From contig JBDLTZ010000204.1 in assembly GCA_039805565.1 (NCBI GenBank), positions 1-6,868 on the forward strand: a DNA stretch of 6,868 nt. The letters run 5' to 3'. Positions 5,933 through 6,868 of this stretch are shown in pieces; within the stretch, counting starts at the first letter, position 1, and each line of letters starts with the position of its first letter. The position numbers were made by a program, and so were the translations under genes. The stretch comes from CALJIC01 sp039805565. Its GTDB lineage: Bacteria > Chloroflexota > Chloroflexia > Chloroflexales > Roseiflexaceae. The notes beneath the pieces are model-generated. The model saw nothing but the letters and a program-made list of their open reading frames with translations. It was not told where the DNA came from and made no database searches.

Positions 5933-6709
5933 CTACTTGCTGCGGGAAAGGCCGAGAATATACCCTAGCAGGAACGCCACGAGCACCCAGGGCGCCCACG
6001 GCCGCTCCGCGACAAAATCCTGCACCACGCCGAAAAACACCGACTCGGGCTTGAGCTGCTCCTCGGGCGGGACGACGACGGTGCGCCGCTCGAAGTCGGC
6101 GGCGGTGGGGGCGGTCTCGCGCGTGCCGTTGACGGCGACGGCCGCGGGGCCTCCGGTGGGGGCGGCGGCGGCGGCCTCGGCCATCACGCCGGCGGCCGGG
6201 TGTGGCTCGGCTGCGGGTGCGGGCTCAGGGGCGGCGGGCTCGGGGGCGGCCGGGGCCGCCGCGGGCTGGGCGCGCAGGGCCACCTGCTCGGCGAGCGCCT
6301 TGAGCGACTGGTTGATCAGCTGCTTCGAGGCGCCCTCGATCAAGCGCTGCCCGACGCTCGCGAGCACGCCGCCGATCTGCGCCTCGCCGCCGTAGCGCAG
6401 CAGTGTCTTCTCGCCCTGCTCCTCGAGGTCCACCGTGCCGGCGCCGTCCACCACGCCGTTGGCGCTCTTGCCGCTCGCCACCAGCTTGTAGTGCGTCGGC
6501 GGCTGGATGTCCTGCAGACGGATCTTGCCGCTGTAGGTGCCGCGGATGGACTGGATGCCGATCTTGACCTGGCCCTCGAACTCGTTCTCGCCGGTCTGCT
6601 CAAGCCGCTCGCAGCCGGGGACCACCCGCGCGAGCACCTCGATGTCGTTCAGCGCGGCCCACACCTGATCGCGTGGGGCGTCGATCGTGTAGCTGCCGGA
6701 TATCTTCAC
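5933..6709 (-). CDS. coxG: CoxG, SRPBCC-domain protein with C-terminal membrane anchor
   Basis: This 258-residue protein is the first gene of the operon. Residues 1-145 form a CoxG-type SRPBCC domain, a hydrophobic-pocket fold. It opens with KISGSYTIDAPRDQVW and contains PGCE at 31-34 and the family segment GQRLIEGASKQLINQ at 120-134. A low-complexity Ala/Pro/Glu linker follows (about 147-186). A conserved-looking patch comes next (about 205-235), then one hydrophobic helix (239-254) ending in SRSK, which should anchor the protein to the inner membrane. Published work on a mycobacterial CoxG, as I recall it, shows quinone binding and proposes that CoxG lets CO dehydrogenase reduce membrane quinone; the same role is inferred here for the form II enzyme. 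The start is the GTG at 6709-6707 because AAAGGA lies 7 bases upstream and homology begins there. An in-frame ATG 43 codons earlier is rejected. The domain assignment is firm, the electron-carrier role less so. Confidence 0.87.
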   Translation of the reverse strand: MKISGSYTIDAPRDQVWAALNDIEVLARVVPGCERLEQTGENEFEGQVKIGIQSIRGTYSGKIRLQDIQPPTHYKLVASGKSANGVVDGAGTVDLEEQGEKTLLRYGGEAQIGGVLASVGQRLIEGASKQLINQSLKALAEQVALRAQPAAAPAAPEPAAPEPAPAAEPHPAAGVMAEAAAAAPTGGPAAVAVNGTRETAPTAADFERRTVVVPPEEQLKPESVFFGVVQDFVAERPWAPWVLVAFLLGYILGLSRSK

Positions 6710-6814
6710 GTACTGTTCCTTTGTTGGGGCTGGCACACAGCCGGGACACTCGGGGCCTGGGATTGCCGAAGCGTGCGAAGCGATCAGACTCTGCCACATC
6801 CGGGCGCGCGGCGC

Positions 6815-6853
6815 AAAAACGGACGCAGAGTCCAGCATTCGGGTGCGTCCGTT
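6815..6853 (-). terminator. Intrinsic terminator of the gene upstream of the cox operon
   Basis: Reading the minus strand, AACGGACGCA (6853-6844) pairs perfectly with TGCGTCCGTT (6827-6818) around a 16-base loop, and a run of five T residues (6819-6815) closes the structure. This is the classic terminator layout. It implies a minus-strand gene ending just beyond the right edge, and a cox promoter between here and the coxG start. In that 105-base stretch (6710-6814) I find no sigma70-like pair with good spacing. A small GGCTG/CAGCC stem (6728-6732/6738-6742) sits in the probable coxG leader. Confidence 0.72.
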
Positions 6854-6868
6854 CTGGCGGCGACCGGC

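Noticed and set aside
6710..6838. A 43-residue N-terminal extension of CoxG from an upstream ATG
   Set aside because: That ATG lies inside the loop of the terminator hairpin and lacks a ribosome site. A good ribosome site and family homology both point to the GTG at 6709.

Overview
This is a GC-rich chromosomal window that looks bacterial. I favour the phylum Chloroflexota on protein style and gene content, but no marker gene settles it. It holds two unrelated blocks that converge on a very long perfect hairpin at 1862-1925.

The right block (1972-6709, all minus strand) is a molybdenum hydroxylase operon transcribed as coxG-coxS-coxL-coxM. It encodes the three enzyme subunits: CoxS ([2Fe-2S] small subunit), CoxL (Mo-pterin large subunit) and CoxM (FAD medium subunit). 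It also encodes CoxG, an SRPBCC-domain protein with a C-terminal membrane anchor. The CoxL active-site loop reads AYRGAGR, the form II signature, not the Cys-containing loop of proven form I CO dehydrogenases. The S-L-M subunit order is also the form II order. The real substrate is therefore open: CO, or an aldehyde or N-heterocycle-type compound. Electrons would run from the Mo centre through two [2Fe-2S] clusters to FAD, and CoxG may pass them to the quinone pool. An intrinsic terminator at 6815-6853 isolates the operon from whatever lies upstream. No maturation genes (coxD/E/F, xdhC-like) are inside the window.

The left block is a divergent pair. A GNAT acetyltransferase (144-806, minus) and a nine-helix membrane protein of unknown function (968-1825, plus) share a short control region. 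That region holds two near-consensus sigma70-type promoters back to back, each with a 17-base spacer, and their -35 boxes form an inverted repeat. A seven-codon GTG-initiated micro-ORF with its own Shine-Dalgarno site overlaps the acetyltransferase start. At the left edge, the first 14 codons of a minus-strand gene are visible, probably a Glu/Leu/Phe/Val dehydrogenase. Two GC-rich hairpins lie between it and the acetyltransferase.

I saw no tRNA, rRNA, CRISPR array, transposase or phage gene. I do not see a clearly novel multi-gene system. The most unusual items are the 29-bp perfect stem, the mirror-image promoter pair with its micro-ORF, and the form II hydroxylase of unknown substrate.
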